NCBI RefSeq assembly: GCF_036320965.1
Contig: NC_092250.1
Span: 11,241,600 to 11,305,599, forward strand
Reading direction: 5' to 3'
DNA length: 64,000 bases
From: Panulirus ornatus
Taxonomy: Eukaryota; Arthropoda; Malacostraca; Decapoda; Palinuridae
Each line of letters opens with the position of its first letter. The stretch's first letter is position 1. A program made the translations under genes and the position numbers. Shown here piece after piece: positions 42,712-54,297 of the stretch. The notes beneath the pieces were generated by a model that was not told the origin of the DNA, searched no databases, and saw nothing but the letters and a program-made list of their open reading frames with translations.

Positions 42712-42950
42712 TTTTTTTTTTTCAAACTATTCGCCATTTCCCGCGTTAGCGAGGTAGCGTTAAGAACAGAGAACTGGGCCACTGAGGGAATATCCTCACC
42801 TGGCCCCCTTCTCTGTTCCTTCTTTTGGAAAATTAAAAAAGATTGAGAGGGGAGGATTTCCAGCCCCCTGCTCCCTCCCCTTTTAGTCGCCTTCTGCGAC
42901 ACGCAGGGAATACGTGGGAAGTATTCTTTCTCCCCTATCCCCAGGGATAA
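42712..42950 (-). mobile_element. Non-autonomous LINE-end element S4, full length
   Basis: Minus-strand copy from CCCTGGGGATAGGGGAG to the CGCTACCTCGCTAACGCGGG motif and GAATAGTTTGAAAAAA. One of the few copies not flanked by long (TA)n; it lies between (CA)n and a short ATATACATATATAT. Confidence 0.85.
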
Positions 42951-42974
42951 CATGCATTATATACATATATATTT

Positions 42975-43817
42975 TTTTTCTGTTATCATACTTTGTCGCT
43001 GTCTCCCGCGTTAGCGAGGGGGAGCAAGGAAACAGACGAAAGAATGACCCAACCCACCCACATATACCCACACACGCAAATATACATACCTTTACATTTC
43101 AACGTATACATATATATACATACAAAGACATATACATATACACATGTACATATTCATACTTGATGCATTTATTCTTCCCATCGCCACCCTGCCACACATG
43201 AAATAGCATCCCCCTCCCCCCGCGAAGTAGCGCTAGGAAAAGACAAAAGGCCACATTCGTTCACACTCAGTCTCTAGCTGTCATGTGTAATGCACCGAAA
43301 CCACAGCTCCCTTTCCACGTCCAGGCACCACACAACTTTCCATGGTTTATCCAAGACGCTTCACATGCCCTGGTTCAATCCACTGACAGCACGTCGACCC
43401 GGTATACCACGTCGTTCCAATTCACTCTGTTCCTTGCACGCCTTTCACCCTCCTGTATGTTCAGACCCCGATCGCTCAAAATCTTTTTCACTCCGTCTTT
43501 CCACCTCCAATTTGATCTCCCACTTCTCCTGGTTCCCTCCACCTCTGACACATATATCCTCTGTGTCAATCTTTTCTCACTCATTCTCTCCATGTGTCCA
43601 AACCATTTCAATATACCCTCTTCTACTCTCTCAACCACACTCTTTTTGTCACCACACATCTCTCTTACCCTTTCATTACTCATCAAACCACCTCACACCA
43701 CATATTGTCGTCAAACATCTCATTTCCAAAACATCCACCCTCCGCCGCAAAACCCTATCTATAACCAATGCCTCACAACCATATAACATTGCTGGAACCA
43801 CGTTCTCGCCTTCCTTT

Positions 43818-43822
<5 letters not shown>
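42975..43822 (-). mobile_element. RTE-like LINE R16, old subfamily, 3' fragment
   Basis: Minus-strand long 3'UTR (42990-43380) and C-terminal codons to about 43803. An internal deletion removes the MGMFEGIV region before the (TA)n. Confidence 0.82.
43375..43800 (-). pseudogene. LINE C-terminal domain fragment of R16
   Basis: Open from 43686 to 43375: ERVREMCGDKKSVVERVEEG, LKWFGHMERMSEKRLTQRIYV and GRSNWRWKDGVKK, ending in a frameshifted form of VYRGR. A three-base loss and frameshift upstream separate it from LYGCEALVIDRV. Confidence 0.75.

Positions 43823-43892
<70 letters not shown>
43823..43892. repeat. (TA)n microsatellite
   Basis: TA run between R16 and passenger S5, both 5' truncated at it. 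Confidence 0.97.
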
Positions 43893-43895
<3 letters not shown>

Positions 43896-44059
43896 AGCGG
43901 GGGGCTGCAAATCCTCCCCCTATTATTTTTTTTTTAATTTTCCAAAAGAAGGAACATAGAAGGGGGCCAGGTGAGGATATTCCCTCAAAGGCCCAGACCT
44001 CTGTTCTTAACGCTACCTCGCTAATGCGGGAAATGGCGAATAGTATGAAAGAAGTATAT
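43893..44059 (+). mobile_element. Non-autonomous LINE-end element S5, 5' truncated
   Basis: Begins at GAGCGGGGGGCTGCAAATCC and ends with the CGCTACCTCGCTAATGCGGG motif and GAATAGTATGAAAG, directly followed by LINE R17 with only a short TATATAT between. Confidence 0.82.
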
Positions 44060-45293
44060 ATTTGAGTCAGTTGTTGTTTGCTGATGATACAGCGCTGGTG
44101 GATGATTCATGTGGGAATCTGCAGAAGCTGGTGACTGAGTTTGGTAAAGTGTGTGAAAGAAGACAGTTAAGAGTAAATGTGAATAAGAGCAAGGTTATTT
44201 GGTACAGTAAGGTTGAGGGTCAAGTCAATTGGGAGGTAAGTTTGAATTGAGAAAAGCTGGAGGAAGTAAAGTGTTTTGGATATCTGAGAGTGGATCTGGC
44301 AGCGGATGGAACCATGGAAGCGGAAGTGAATCATAGGGTGGGGGAGAGGGCGAAAATCATGGGAGCCTTGAGGAATGTGTGGAAGTCGAGAACATTATCT
44401 TGGAAAGCAAAAATGGGTATGTTTGAAGGAATAGTGGTTCCAACAATGTTGTATGGTTGCGAGGCGTGGGCTATGGATAGCGATGTGCGCAGGAGGGTGG
44501 ATGTGCTGGAAATGAGATGTTTGAGGACAATATGTGGTGTGAGGTGGTTTGATCGAGTAAGTGATATAAGGATAAGAGAGATGTGTGGTAATAAAAAGAG
44601 TGTGGTTGAGAGAGCAGAAGAGGGTGTTTTGAAATGTTTTGGGCACATGGAGAGAATGAGTGAGGAAAGATTAACCAAGAGGATATATGTCTCAGAGGTG
44701 GAGGGAACGAGGAGAAGTGGGAGACCAAATTGGAGGTGGAAAGATGGAGTGAAAAAGATTTTGAGTGATCGGGGCCTGAACATGCAGGAGGGTGAAAGGC
44801 GTGCAAGGAATAGAGTGAATTCGAACGATGTGGTATACCGGGGTCGATGTGCTGTCAATGGATTGAACCAGGGTATGTGAAGCGTCTGGGGTAAACCATG
44901 GAAAGTTGTGTGGGGCCTGGATGTGGAAAGGGAGCTGTGCTTTCGGTGCATTATTACATGACAGCTAGAGACTGAGTGTGAACGAATATGGCCTTTATAG
45001 TCTTTTCCTAGTGCTACCTCGCACACATGAGGGGGTAGGGGGTTGTTATTCCGTGTGTGGCGCGGTGACGATGGGAATGAGTAAAGTCAGACAGAATTAT
45101 GTACATGTGTATATATGTATATGTCTGTGTGTATATATATATGTGTACATTGAGATGTATAGGTATGTATATTTGCGTGTGTGGACATGTATGTATATAC
45201 ATGTGTATGTGGGTGGGTTGGGCCATTCTTTCGTCTGTTTCCTTGCGCTACGTCGCTAACGCGGGAGACAGCGACAAAGCAAAATTAAAAAAG

Positions 45294-45297
<4 letters not shown>
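44060..45297 (+). mobile_element. RTE-like LINE R17, old subfamily, 5' truncated
   Basis: From the SQLLFADDT codons to a complete long 3'UTR with both GCGCTACCTCGC-type motifs (45010 and about 45245). It ends GACAAAGCAAAATTAAAA at (TA)n. Confidence 0.87.
44062..44880 (+). pseudogene. LINE reverse transcriptase end and C-terminal domain, one stop
   Basis: LLFADDTALVDDS with the catalytic pair, then a TGA at about 44248 replacing a Gly codon. From 44290 the frame is open through VGERAKIMGALRNVWKSRT, LYGCEAWAMDSDVRR and GRPNWRWKDGVKK to the old-type end GRCAVNGLNQGM. Confidence 0.82.

Positions 45298-45369
<72 letters not shown>
45298..45369. repeat. (TA)n microsatellite
   Basis: TA run between R17 and R18. 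Confidence 0.97.
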
Positions 45370-45371
<2 letters not shown>

Positions 45372-47886
45372 ATTACGTGTTAATTGACAGGCGCGCGAAA
45401 GAGAGACTTTTGGATGTTAATGTGCTGAGAGGTGCAACTGGAGGGATGTCTGATCATTATCTTGTGGAGGCTAAGGTGAAGATTTGTATGGGTTTTCAGA
45501 AAAGAAGAGTGAATGTTGGGGTGAAGAGGGTGGTGAGAGTAAGTGAGCTTGGGAAGGAGACTTGTGTGAGGAAGTACCAGGAGAGACTAAGTACAGAATG
45601 GAAAAAGGTGAGAACAATGGAAGTAAGGGGAGTGGGGGAGGAATGGGATGTATCTACGGAATCAGTGATGGATTGCGCAAAAGATGCTTGTGGCATGAGA
45701 AGAGTGGGAGGTGGGTTGATTGGAAAAGGTAGTGAGTGGTGGGATGAAGAAGTAAGATTATTAGTGAAAGAGAAGAGAGAGGCATTTGGAAGATTTTTGC
45801 AGGGAAAAAATGCAATTGAGTGGGAGATGTATAAAAGAAAGAGACAGGAGGTCAAGAGAAAGGTGCAAGAGGTGAAAAAGAGGGCAAATGAGAGTTGGGG
45901 TGAGAGAGTATCATTAAATTTTAGGGAGAATAAAAAGATGTTCTGGAAGGAGGTAAATAAAGTGCGTAAGACAAGGGAGCAAATGGGAACTTCAGTGAAG
46001 GGCGCAAATGGGGAGGTGATAACAAGTAGTGGTGATGTGAGAAGGAGATGGAGTGAGTATTTTGAAGGTTTGTTGAATGTGTTTGATGATAGAGTGGCAG
46101 ATATAGGGTGTTTTGGTCGAGGTGGTGTGCAAAGTGAGAGGGTTAGGGAAAATGATTTGGTAAACAGAGAAGAGGTAGTAAAAGCTTTGCGGAAGATGAA
46201 AGCCGGCAAGGCAGCAGGTTTGGATGGTATTGCAGTGGAATCTATTAAAAAAGGGGGTGACTGTGTTATTGACTGGTTGGTAAGGTTATTTAATGTATGT
46301 ATAACTCATGGTGAGGTGCCAGAGGATTGGCGGAATGCGTGCATAGTGCCATTGTAGAAAGGCAATGGGGATAAGAGTGAGTGCTCAAATTACAGAGGTA
46401 TAAGTTTGTTGAGTATTCCTGGTAAATTATATGGGAGGGTATTGATTGAGAGGGTGAAGGCATGTACAGAGCATCAGATTGGGGAAGAGCAGTGTGGTTT
46501 CAGAAGTGGTAGAGGATGTGTGGATCAGGTGTTTGCTTTGAAGAATGTATGTGAGAAATACTTAGAAAAGCAAATGAATTTGTATGTAGCATTTATGGAT
46601 CTGGAGAAGGCATATGATAGAGTTGATAGAGATGCTCTGTGGAAGGTATTAAGAATATATGGTGTGGGAGGCAGGTTGTTAGAAGCAGTGAAAAGTTTTT
46701 ATCGAGGATGTAAGGCATGTGTACGTGTAGGAAGAGAGGAAAGTGATTGGTTCTCAGTGAATGTAGGTTTGCGGCAAGGGTGTGTGATGTCTCCATGGTT
46801 GTTTAATTTGTTTATGGATGGGGTTGTTAGGGAGGTGAATGCAAGAGTTTTGGAAAGAGGGGCAAGTATGAAGTCTGTTGTGGATGAGAGAGCTTGGGAA
46901 GTGAGTCAGTTGTTGTTCGCTGATGATACAGCGCTGGTAGCTGATTCATATGAGAAACTGTAGAAGCTGGTGACTGAGTATGGTAAAGTATATGAAAGAA
47001 GAAAGTTAAGAGTAAATGTGAATAAGAGCAAGGTTATTAGGTACAGTAGGGTTGAGGGGCAAGTCAATTGGGAGGTAAGTTTGAATGGAGAAAAACTGGA
47101 GGAAGTAAAGTGTTTTAGATATCTGGGAGTGGATATGGCAGCGGATGGAACCATGGAAGCGGAATTGGATCATAGTGTGGGGGAGGGGGCGAAAATCATG
47201 GGAGCCTTGAAAAATGTGTGGAAGTCGAGAACATTATCTCGGAAAGCAAAAATGGGTATGTTTGAACGAATAGTGGTTCCAACAATGTTGTATGGTTGCG
47301 AGGCGTGGGCTATGGATAGAGTTGTGCGCAGAAGGATGGATGTGCTGGAAATGAGATGTTTGAGGACAATGTGTGGTGTGAGGTGGTTTGATCGAGTAAG
47401 TAACGTAAGGGTAAGAGAGATGTGTGGAAATAAAAAGAGCGTGGTTGAGAGAGCAGAAGAGGGTGTTTTGAAATGGTTTGGGCACATGGAGAGAATGAGT
47501 GAGGAAAGATTGACCAAGAGGATATATGTGTCGGAGGTGGAAGGAACGAGGAGAAGTGGGAGACCAAATTGGAGGTGGAAAGATGGAGTGAAAAAGATTT
47601 TGTGTGATCGGGGCCTGAACATGCAGGAGGGTGAAAGGAGGGCAAGGAATAGAGTGAATTGGATCGATGTGGTAAACCGGGGTTGACGTGCTGTCAGTGG
47701 ATTGAATCAGGGCATGTGAAGCGTCTGGGGTAAACCATGGAAAGCTGTGTAGGTATGTATATTTGCGTGTGTGGACGTATGTATATACATGTGTATCGGG
47801 GGGGGGTTGGGCCATTTCTTTCGTCTGTTTCCTTGCGCTACCTCGCAAACGCGGGAGACAGCGACAAAGCAAAAAAAAAAAAGAAA
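45370..47886 (+). mobile_element. RTE-like LINE R18, young subfamily, 5' truncated
   Basis: Starts at GGATTACGTGTTAATTGAC (DYVLIDRR of the endonuclease) on (TA)n; short 3'UTR; tail GACAAAGC followed by an A-run. Confidence 0.9.
45371..47686 (+). pseudogene. LINE endonuclease end, reverse transcriptase and C-terminus, two stops
   Basis: One continuous frame of about 772 codons, broken only by TAG at about 46355 (Tyr codon in LYKGKGD) and TAG at about 46961 (Gln codon in EKLQKLV). It contains GGMSDHYLVEAK, AGLDGIAVES, MDLEKAYDRVD, LRQGCVMSPWLFN, LLFADDTALVAD and the LYGCEAW block. It ends at the young-type stop after VNRG. Confidence 0.86.

Positions 47887-47974
<88 letters not shown>
47887..47974. 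repeat. (TA)n microsatellite
   Basis: TA run with one phase slip (TATTATA) near 47907. Confidence 0.97.
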
Positions 47975-47978
<4 letters not shown>

Positions 47979-50836
47979 TTTATCTATTTATTTATCATAC
48001 TTTATCGCTGTCTCCCGCATTGACGAGGTAGCGCAAGCAAACAGACGAAAGAATGCCCCAACCCACTCACATACACATCTGTAGACATACACGCCCACAC
48101 GCGCACATATGCATTCTTATACATTTCTGTGTATACATACATATACATACACAGACAAGTACATATATACAAATGTGCATATTCATACTTGCTGCCCTCA
48201 GCAATTCCGTCGCCACCCCGCCACACATGGATTGGCACCCTCCTTTCCCCCGCACTCGCGCGAGGTAGCGCTAGAAAAAGACAACAAAAGCCACATTTGT
48301 TCACACTCAGTCTCTGGCTATCATGTGTAATGCACCGAAGCCACAGCTCCCTTTCCACATCTAGGCCCCACGAAACTTTCCATGGTTTACCCCAGACACT
48401 TCACATGCTCTGGTTAAATCCATTGACAGCACGTCGACCCTGGTATACCACATCGTTCCAATTCACTCATTCCTTGCACGCATTTCACCCTCCTTCATGT
48501 TCAATCCTCGATCGCTCAAAATCTTTTTCACTCTATCCTTCCACTTCCAATTTGGTCTCCCACTTCCTCTCGTTCCCTCCACCTCTGACACATATATCCT
48601 CTTTGTCAATCTTTCCTCACGCATTCTCTCCATGCGACCAAACCACTTCAATACACCCTCTTCTGCTCTCTCAACCACACTCCTCTTATTACCACACATC
48701 TGTCTTATCCTTTCAATACTTACTCGATCAAACCAGCTCACACCATATATTGTCCTCAAACATCTCTTTTCCAACACATCCATACTCCTCCGCACAACCC
48801 TATCTATAGCCCACGCCTCGCAACCATATAACATTGATGGAACCACTTTTCCTTCAAACATACCCATTTTTGCTTTCCGCGGTAATGTTCTCGCCTTAAA
48901 CACATTCTTCCACGCTCGTAAAACCTTCACCCCCTTCCCCATCCTGTGACTCACTTCCGCTTCCATGGTTCCATCTGCTGCCAAATCCACTCCCAGATAT
49001 CTAAAACACTTCACTTCCTCCAGTTTTTCTCCATTCAAACTTACCTCCCTATTTGCTTGTCCCTCAACCCTACTGTACCTAATAGCCTTGCTCTTATTCA
49101 TATTTACACTCAGCTTTCTTCTTTCACACACTTTACCAAACTCAGTCACCAGCATCTGCAGTTTCTCACCCGAATCAGCCACCATCGCTGTAACATCAGC
49201 GAACAACAACTGACTCACTTTCCAAGCCCTCTCATCCACAACAGACTGCATACTCGCCCTTCTCTCCAAAGCTTTTGCATTCACCTCCCTAACAACCCCA
49301 TCCATAAATGAATTAAACCTCCATGGAGACATCACGCACTCCTGCCGCAAACCGACATTCACTGGGAACCAATCACTTTCCTCTCTTCCTACTTTTACAT
49401 ATGCCCTACATCCTCGATAAAAACTTTTCACTGCTTCTAGCAACTTGCCTCCCACACCATATACTCTTGGTATCTTTCACAGAGAGTCTCTATCAACTCT
49501 ATCATATGCTTTCTCCAGATCCATGAATGCTACATACAAATCCATTTGTTTTTCTAAGTATTTCTCACATACATGCTTCAAAGGAAAAACCTGATCCACA
49601 TATCCTCTATCACTTCTGAAACAACACTGCTCCTACCCAATCTGATGCTCTGTACATGCCTTCATCCTCTCAGTCAATTCCTTCTCATATAATTTCCCAG
49701 GAATACTCAACAACCTTATACCTCTGTAATTTGAGCACTCACCTTTATCCCCTTTGCCTTTGTACTATGGCACTATGCATTCATTCCGGCAATCCTCAGG
49801 TACTTAACCATGAGCCATAAATACACTGAATATCCTTACCAACCAGTCAACAACACACTCACAGCCTTTTTTAATAAATTCCAGTGCAATACCTCCAAAC
49901 TCGCCGCCTATCCAGCTTTCATCTTCCGCAAAACTTTCACTACCTCTCCTCTGTTTCCCAAACCATTCTCCCTGACCCTAACACTTCGCACACCACCTTA
50001 ACAAAGACATCCTACATCTGCCACTCTATCATTTAACACATTCAACATTCCTTCAAAATACTCACTCCATCTCCTTCTCACATCACTACATGTTATCATC
50101 TCCCATTTGGCCCCTTCACCGATGTTCCCATTTGTTCTCTTGTCTTACGCATTCTATTTACCTCCTTCCAAAACATCTGTTTATTCTCCCTAAAATTTAA
50201 TGATACTCTCTCACCCCAACTTTCATTTGCCTTCTTTCTCATCTTTTACACCTTTCTCTTGACCTCCTGCCACTTTCTTTTATACATCTATCAGTCATTT
50301 GCACTATTTTCCGGCAAGAATCGTCCAAATTCGCCTCTATTCTCTTTTACTAAAGATCCTACTACTTCATCCCACCACTCACCACCCTTTCTAATCTGCC
50401 CACCTCCCACCTTTTACATGCCACAAGCATCTTTTGCGCAAGTCATTACTGCTTCCCTAAATACATCCAAGTCCTCCCTCACTCCCCTTACGTCCTTTGC
50501 TCTCAACATTTTCCATTCTGCACTCTGTCTCTCCTGATACTTCCTCACACAGGCCTCTTTTCCAAGCTCACTTACTCTCACCACTCTCTTCACCCCAACA
50601 GTCTTTCTTCTTGTCTGAAAGCCTCTACAAATCTTCACCTTCGCCTCCACAACATAATGATCAGACATCCCTCCAGCACATTAACATCCAAAAGTCTCTC
50701 GCGCACCTATCATTTAACACATAATCCAATAACGCTCTCTGGCCAACTCTTCTACTTACATATGTATACTTATGTATTTCTCTCTTTCTAAACCACGTAT
50801 TCCCAATCACCAGTTCTTTTTCAACATACAAATCTA
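47975..50836 (-). mobile_element. RTE-like LINE R19, old subfamily, 5' truncated
   Basis: Minus strand from the EELVDLYVEKELVIGN region to a long 3'UTR (47995-48420). The 5' side is joined directly to PLE P8 at AGCTCTTCAGAGAG. Diverged throughout. Confidence 0.85.
48463..50830 (-). pseudogene. LINE polyprotein of R19, FADV catalytic box, many lesions
   Basis: The longest open part (49455-48463, 330 codons) covers KLLEAVKSFYRGC, motif B as LRQECVMSPWRFN, LLFADVTAMVADS (second catalytic Asp changed to Val), FRYLGVDLAADG, LYGCEAWAIDRVV and GRPNWKWKDRVKK. Upstream parts (endonuclease end near 50668, GGMSDHYVVEAK) are broken by frameshifts. The same Asp-to-Val change occurs in R11. Confidence 0.8.
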
Positions 50837-50884
50837 CAAGCTCTTCAGAGAGAAATATAACAGTCAGTTGATATACATCGAAGA
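50837..50884 (-). mobile_element. Penelope-like element P8, short minus-strand arm
   Basis: GAGAGAAATATAACAGTCAG and GATATACATCGAAG are PLE 3'-region sequence on the minus strand, directly abutting a plus-strand copy of the same region. It is a miniature head-to-head arrangement. Confidence 0.7.
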
Positions 50885-50984
50885 GTTATATTTCTCTCCT
50901 GTGTCTCCCCTGATGATGTGATTATTACACGAAAGTGCACTTGGGAACTTTTCGTGTTTCATTTTCCCCGTGGACTCATAGGAA
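50885..50984 (+). mobile_element. Penelope-like element P8, 3' end
   Basis: Plus-strand PLE 3' region with intact hammerhead core, ending CCCCGTGGACTCATAGGAA at a short (TA)n. Together with the following flank it mirrors 1-1156. Confidence 0.8.
50906..50946 (+). ncRNA. Hammerhead ribozyme motif, core intact
   Basis: TCCC (50906-50909), CTGATGA (50910-50916), extra U, GTG/CAC stem II with loop ATTATTA, GAAA (50931-50934), stem III of two pairs closing loop TGCA, UU, then GGGA pairing with TCCC. Predicted cleavage after U 50942. Matches the motif at 30338 except in the stem II loop. Confidence 0.6.
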
Positions 50985-51004
50985 TATATATATATATATA
51001 TATA
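50985..51004. repeat. Short (TA)n microsatellite
   Basis: Only about 20 bp, much shorter than the other TA tracts here (mostly 60-90 bp). Confidence 0.95.
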
Positions 51005-51705
51005 CCGTTAATGAGATGACCTTGACTAGGTCATTCAGTTGCCTGTGCTCTCTCACCTACAATAAAAAAAAAAGAAGAGATCAAGGATGATCAAACAGTT
51101 GCTGGAAGAAAAGGATCATCTGCGGAAACGAAGGAAAGGACGACGAGACGAGTGGAACGGAGGTGACCAGCGAAGCTTACTTAGGTCTTGTCGATGATGA
51201 CGATATGAAGAGCGCCTGAGGATTGACCTTGGCTGAGACTGTGGTAAATGTTATGGTAATGGATTACCCATTGATACTGGCTGACGAAACCCACTGTCCA
51301 TGAGAAATACTCCACTCAAACGTCCCAGACCGAACACCTAGTATGACTCTTCCCTCCCCAGAAGAAGACATGAAATAATGAAGATATTTAAGAAGTATGG
51401 AGGGTTCGTAGCGTTCTGCTATGACAAACGCTCCGAGAATTTTGACTGAGGATGATGGGAAATCTCAAGTCAATCTTTCCGGCCTTGGCGTCTCTGAAGA
51501 GTTGTTCCGAAGAAATTCAAGACATGTCCGAGCTCCGCCAGGCGGGGAATTGAATGAATGACCTGCACTCTGATGGAATTTTGATACCAAGACAGACTCC
51601 CTGCCACTCTGGCTTTCGTTATAAAGACGGTGAGGGCGCAGGCAACTGGCAGAGAGGAACTCGTGAACAATGATTACCTGAGGTTGCTCCATCTACAGAT
51701 GGATC

Positions 51706-51707
<2 letters not shown>

Positions 51708-51790
<83 letters not shown>
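51708..51790. repeat. (CT)n microsatellite
   Basis: Perfect CT run. Confidence 0.97.
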
Positions 51791-51792
<2 letters not shown>

Positions 51793-51896
51793 TTGCTATC
51801 CTTATCCTCTACTGCTTTTAAGGGGACAACATCCTTCTCAGCAGTGTTAAGGCCAGACCACCTCGCTTGGACCATGGGGTTTGTTTGTTCTGTTTC

Positions 51897-51902
<6 letters not shown>

Positions 51903-51987
<85 letters not shown>
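51903..51987. repeat. (CT)n microsatellite
   Basis: Perfect CT run. Confidence 0.97.
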
Positions 51988-51989
<2 letters not shown>

Positions 51990-51996
51990 CAGCAAC

Positions 51997-52237
51997 GTTA
52001 ATATTGGCATCAGGAGAGGGGATAAATCAGCAGCTTCTCTCATAGTGAGTTGTGATACATACTGAGATTGGAGGCCATAATGTTTTTACCTCGAGGCGGG
52101 CGATTTTGAGTCAAGGTAATTCCATAAAACTGTAAAAGAATCCCAGCACTCACCAGACCTGTTATTTCTCAGACCCCCACACCTACTAATAAACTGATTG
52201 ATTTTCCAGCATATTGCCACTACTTACATTTTACGTT

Positions 52238-52309
<72 letters not shown>

Positions 52310-52818
52310 TTGATGTGTTGAATATTAACCAAGTTAGTGAGATAATTGCCTCGTCTTGATATAGGAAAACCCTCTTTATGAATGCTACCTGTGAAAAAAA
52401 AATACAATAGATTGAAAAACACGTGTGAGGATATTCAGCTATTTCCCATCCTCAATCTCCCTCTCCCAAAACGAAGATCTCTAAGGTACTGCACATTAGA
52501 TCTGTTGGCCGTTTTCAGGTCATCGGAAGCCACAAAAGTCCATCCAAGGCTCATAGATGACACTTACTTCACTGCATCCATTCACAGTAGGCGACCCAGC
52601 AGCTTCAGATTTAAGGTACCTCAGGATCAAAGGCAGACTCACGTGTCCACAGTCTGGCCTTAATGGCCATGTCGGGCCACCTATCAAAGTTTCGAGTCAC
52701 TGTAGCTTCATCCTGCTCATTCAGCTCAGAGGTTACCCCCCCACTTTTCAGTGCTTTCAACCAGCGCAAATAGCCAGCAGATAGCATTATACCGAACCTC
52801 ACTGGACAACGCGGAGGT
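51997..52818. other. Non-coding stretch with a (GA)n run
   Basis: No LINE or PLE match. Contains (GA)n at 52239-52305. Short open frames have no recognisable motif. Confidence 0.55.
52239..52305. repeat. (GA)n microsatellite
   Basis: Perfect GA run. Confidence 0.97.
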
Positions 52819-52972
52819 ATATGAATACGAAAAAAGTGCATATGAACGCGCACCTTCATAGAACATACAAACCTCCAAGAGCCAGGATCGAACCCGGGAC
52901 CCCTGTGCCAAAGGCGGGAATGCTACTGCTAAGCTATGGGCCTGGCTAATAGGAAAGAACTATTCGAATACT
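52819..52972 (-). repeat. tRNA-derived SINE-like arm, left half of a palindrome
   Basis: On the minus strand it has an A box-like TAGCTTAGCAGTAGC (52922-52936) and B box GGTTCGATCC (52885-52894). It pairs with 53049-53197 across a 76 bp spacer. Confidence 0.7.
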
Positions 52973-53048
52973 TTGTGCACCTGTTGGGAAATAACCGGTG
53001 AAGACCCCGCTGCTCACCAACGTGAGACGAAGGGTATTCGAGTACATA

Positions 53049-53191
53049 GTATTCGAATAGTTATTTCCTATTGGCCAGGCCCATAGCCTAGCGGTAGCAT
53101 TCCCGCCTGTGGCACAGGGGTCCCGGGTTCGATCCTGGCTCTTGGAGGTTTGTATGTTCTATGTAAGTGCGCGTTCATGTGCACTTTATTC

Positions 53192-53197
<6 letters not shown>
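53049..53197 (+). repeat. tRNA-derived SINE-like arm, right half of a palindrome
   Basis: A box TAGCCTAGCGG (53084-53094), B box GGTTCGATCC (53126-53135), with an anticodon-arm-like segment resembling tRNA-Gly (CATTCCCGCC). The sequence continues past the T arm into GCGCGTTCATGTGCAC and (TA)n, so it is a SINE rather than a tRNA gene. Confidence 0.7.

Positions 53198-53254
<57 letters not shown>
53198..53254. repeat. (TA)n microsatellite
   Basis: TA run between the tRNA-like arm and the 5'UTR of R20. Confidence 0.97.
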
Positions 53255-53259
<5 letters not shown>

Positions 53260-53400
53260 TCCTCACGTGTCGTAGGAGGCGACTAAAGGGGACGGGAGCG
53301 GGGGACTGTAAACCCTCCCTTCCTTGTATTTTAACTTTCTAAAAGGGGAAACAGAAGAAGGGGTCACGCGGGGAGTGCTCATCCTCCTCGAAGGCTCAGA

Positions 53401-54297
53401 TTGGGGTGTCTCAATGTGTGTGGATGTAACCAAGATGAGAAAAAAGCAGAGATGGGTAGTATGTTTGAGGAAAGGAACCTGGATGTTTTGGCTATGAGTG
53501 AAACGAAGCTCAAGGGTAAAGGGGAAGAGTGGTTTGGGAATGTCTTGGGAGTAAAGTCAGAGGTTGGTGAGAGGACAAGAGCAAGGGAAGGAGTAGCACT
53601 TCTCCTGAAACAGGAGTGGTGGGAATATGTGATAAAGTGTAAGAAAGTAAACTCTAGATTGATATGGGTAAAACTGAAAGTTGATGGAGAGAGATGGGTG
53701 ATTATTGGTGCATATGCACCTGGGCATGAGAAGAAAGATCATGAGAGGCAAGTGTTTTGGGAGCAGCTGAATGAGTGTGTTAGTAGTTTTGATGCACGAG
53801 ACCGTCTTATAGTGATGGGTGATTTGAATGCAAAGGTGAGTAATGTAGCAGTTGAGGGAATAACTGGTGTACATGGGGTGTTCATTGTTGTAAATGGAAA
53901 TGGTGAAGAGCTTGTAGATTTATGTGCTGAAAAAGGACCGGTGATTGGGAATACCTGGTTTAAAAAGCAAGATATACATAAGTATACGCATGTAAGTAGG
54001 AGAGATGGCCAGAGAGCGTTATTGGATTACGTGTTAATTGATAGGCGCGCGAAAGAGAGACTTTTGGATGTTAATGTGCTGAGAGGTGCAACTGGAGGGA
54101 TGTCTGATCATTATTTTGTGGAGGCGAAGGTGAAGACTTGTAGTGGTTTTCAGAAAAGAGAGAATGTTGGGGTGAAAAGAGTGGTCAGAGTAAGTGAGCT
54201 TGGGAAGGAGACTTGCATCAGGAAGTACCAGGAGAGACTAAGTAGAGAATGGAAAAAGGTGAGAACAAAGGAGGTAAGGGGAGTCGGGGAGGAATGA
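53401..54297 (+). CDS. LINE endonuclease domain of R20, open
   Basis: About 298 codons, the most complete endonuclease here. Visible residues: CLNVCGCNQD near the start, LAMSETKLKG (Glu), WVIIGAYAPGHEKKDH, LIVMGDLNAKVSN (Asp and Asn), SRRDGQRALLDYVLIDRR, and GGMSDHYFVEAKVK (Asp-His pair near the end). These fit the apurinic endonuclease family that nicks target DNA. The frame ends at TGA 54295-54297, where others have Trp, so it is cut off from the reverse transcriptase. The start codon is uncertain: no ATG precedes LNVCG in frame, unlike R7. Confidence 0.8.
   Translation: MGCLNVCGCNQDEKKAEMGSMFEERNLDVLAMSETKLKGKGEEWFGNVLGVKSEVGERTRAREGVALLLKQEWWEYVIKCKKVNSRLIWVKLKVDGERWVIIGAYAPGHEKKDHERQVFWEQLNECVSSFDARDRLIVMGDLNAKVSNVAVEGITGVHGVFIVVNGNGEELVDLCAEKGPVIGNTWFKKQDIHKYTHVSRRDGQRALLDYVLIDRRAKERLLDVNVLRGATGGMSDHYFVEAKVKTCSGFQKRENVGVKRVVRVSELGKETCIRKYQERLSREWKKVRTKEVRGVGEE

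Larger units (their letters stand above)
51005..51996 (+). repeat. Right arm of a ~1 kb inverted repeat (partner 1-970)
   Basis: Reverse complement of the window's first 970 bases, including two long CT runs (51708-51790 and 51903-51987). Beyond 51996 the left partner is off the window. No supported ORF. Confidence 0.85.

Noticed and set aside
51693..52043. Arg-Glu repeat open frame
   Set aside because: It is a translation of (GA)n/(CT)n microsatellites with no other support.
53071..53150. Functional tRNA gene
   Set aside because: A and B boxes are good, but the acceptor stem does not pair and the sequence is repeated in inverted form with shared flanks, which suits a SINE head.
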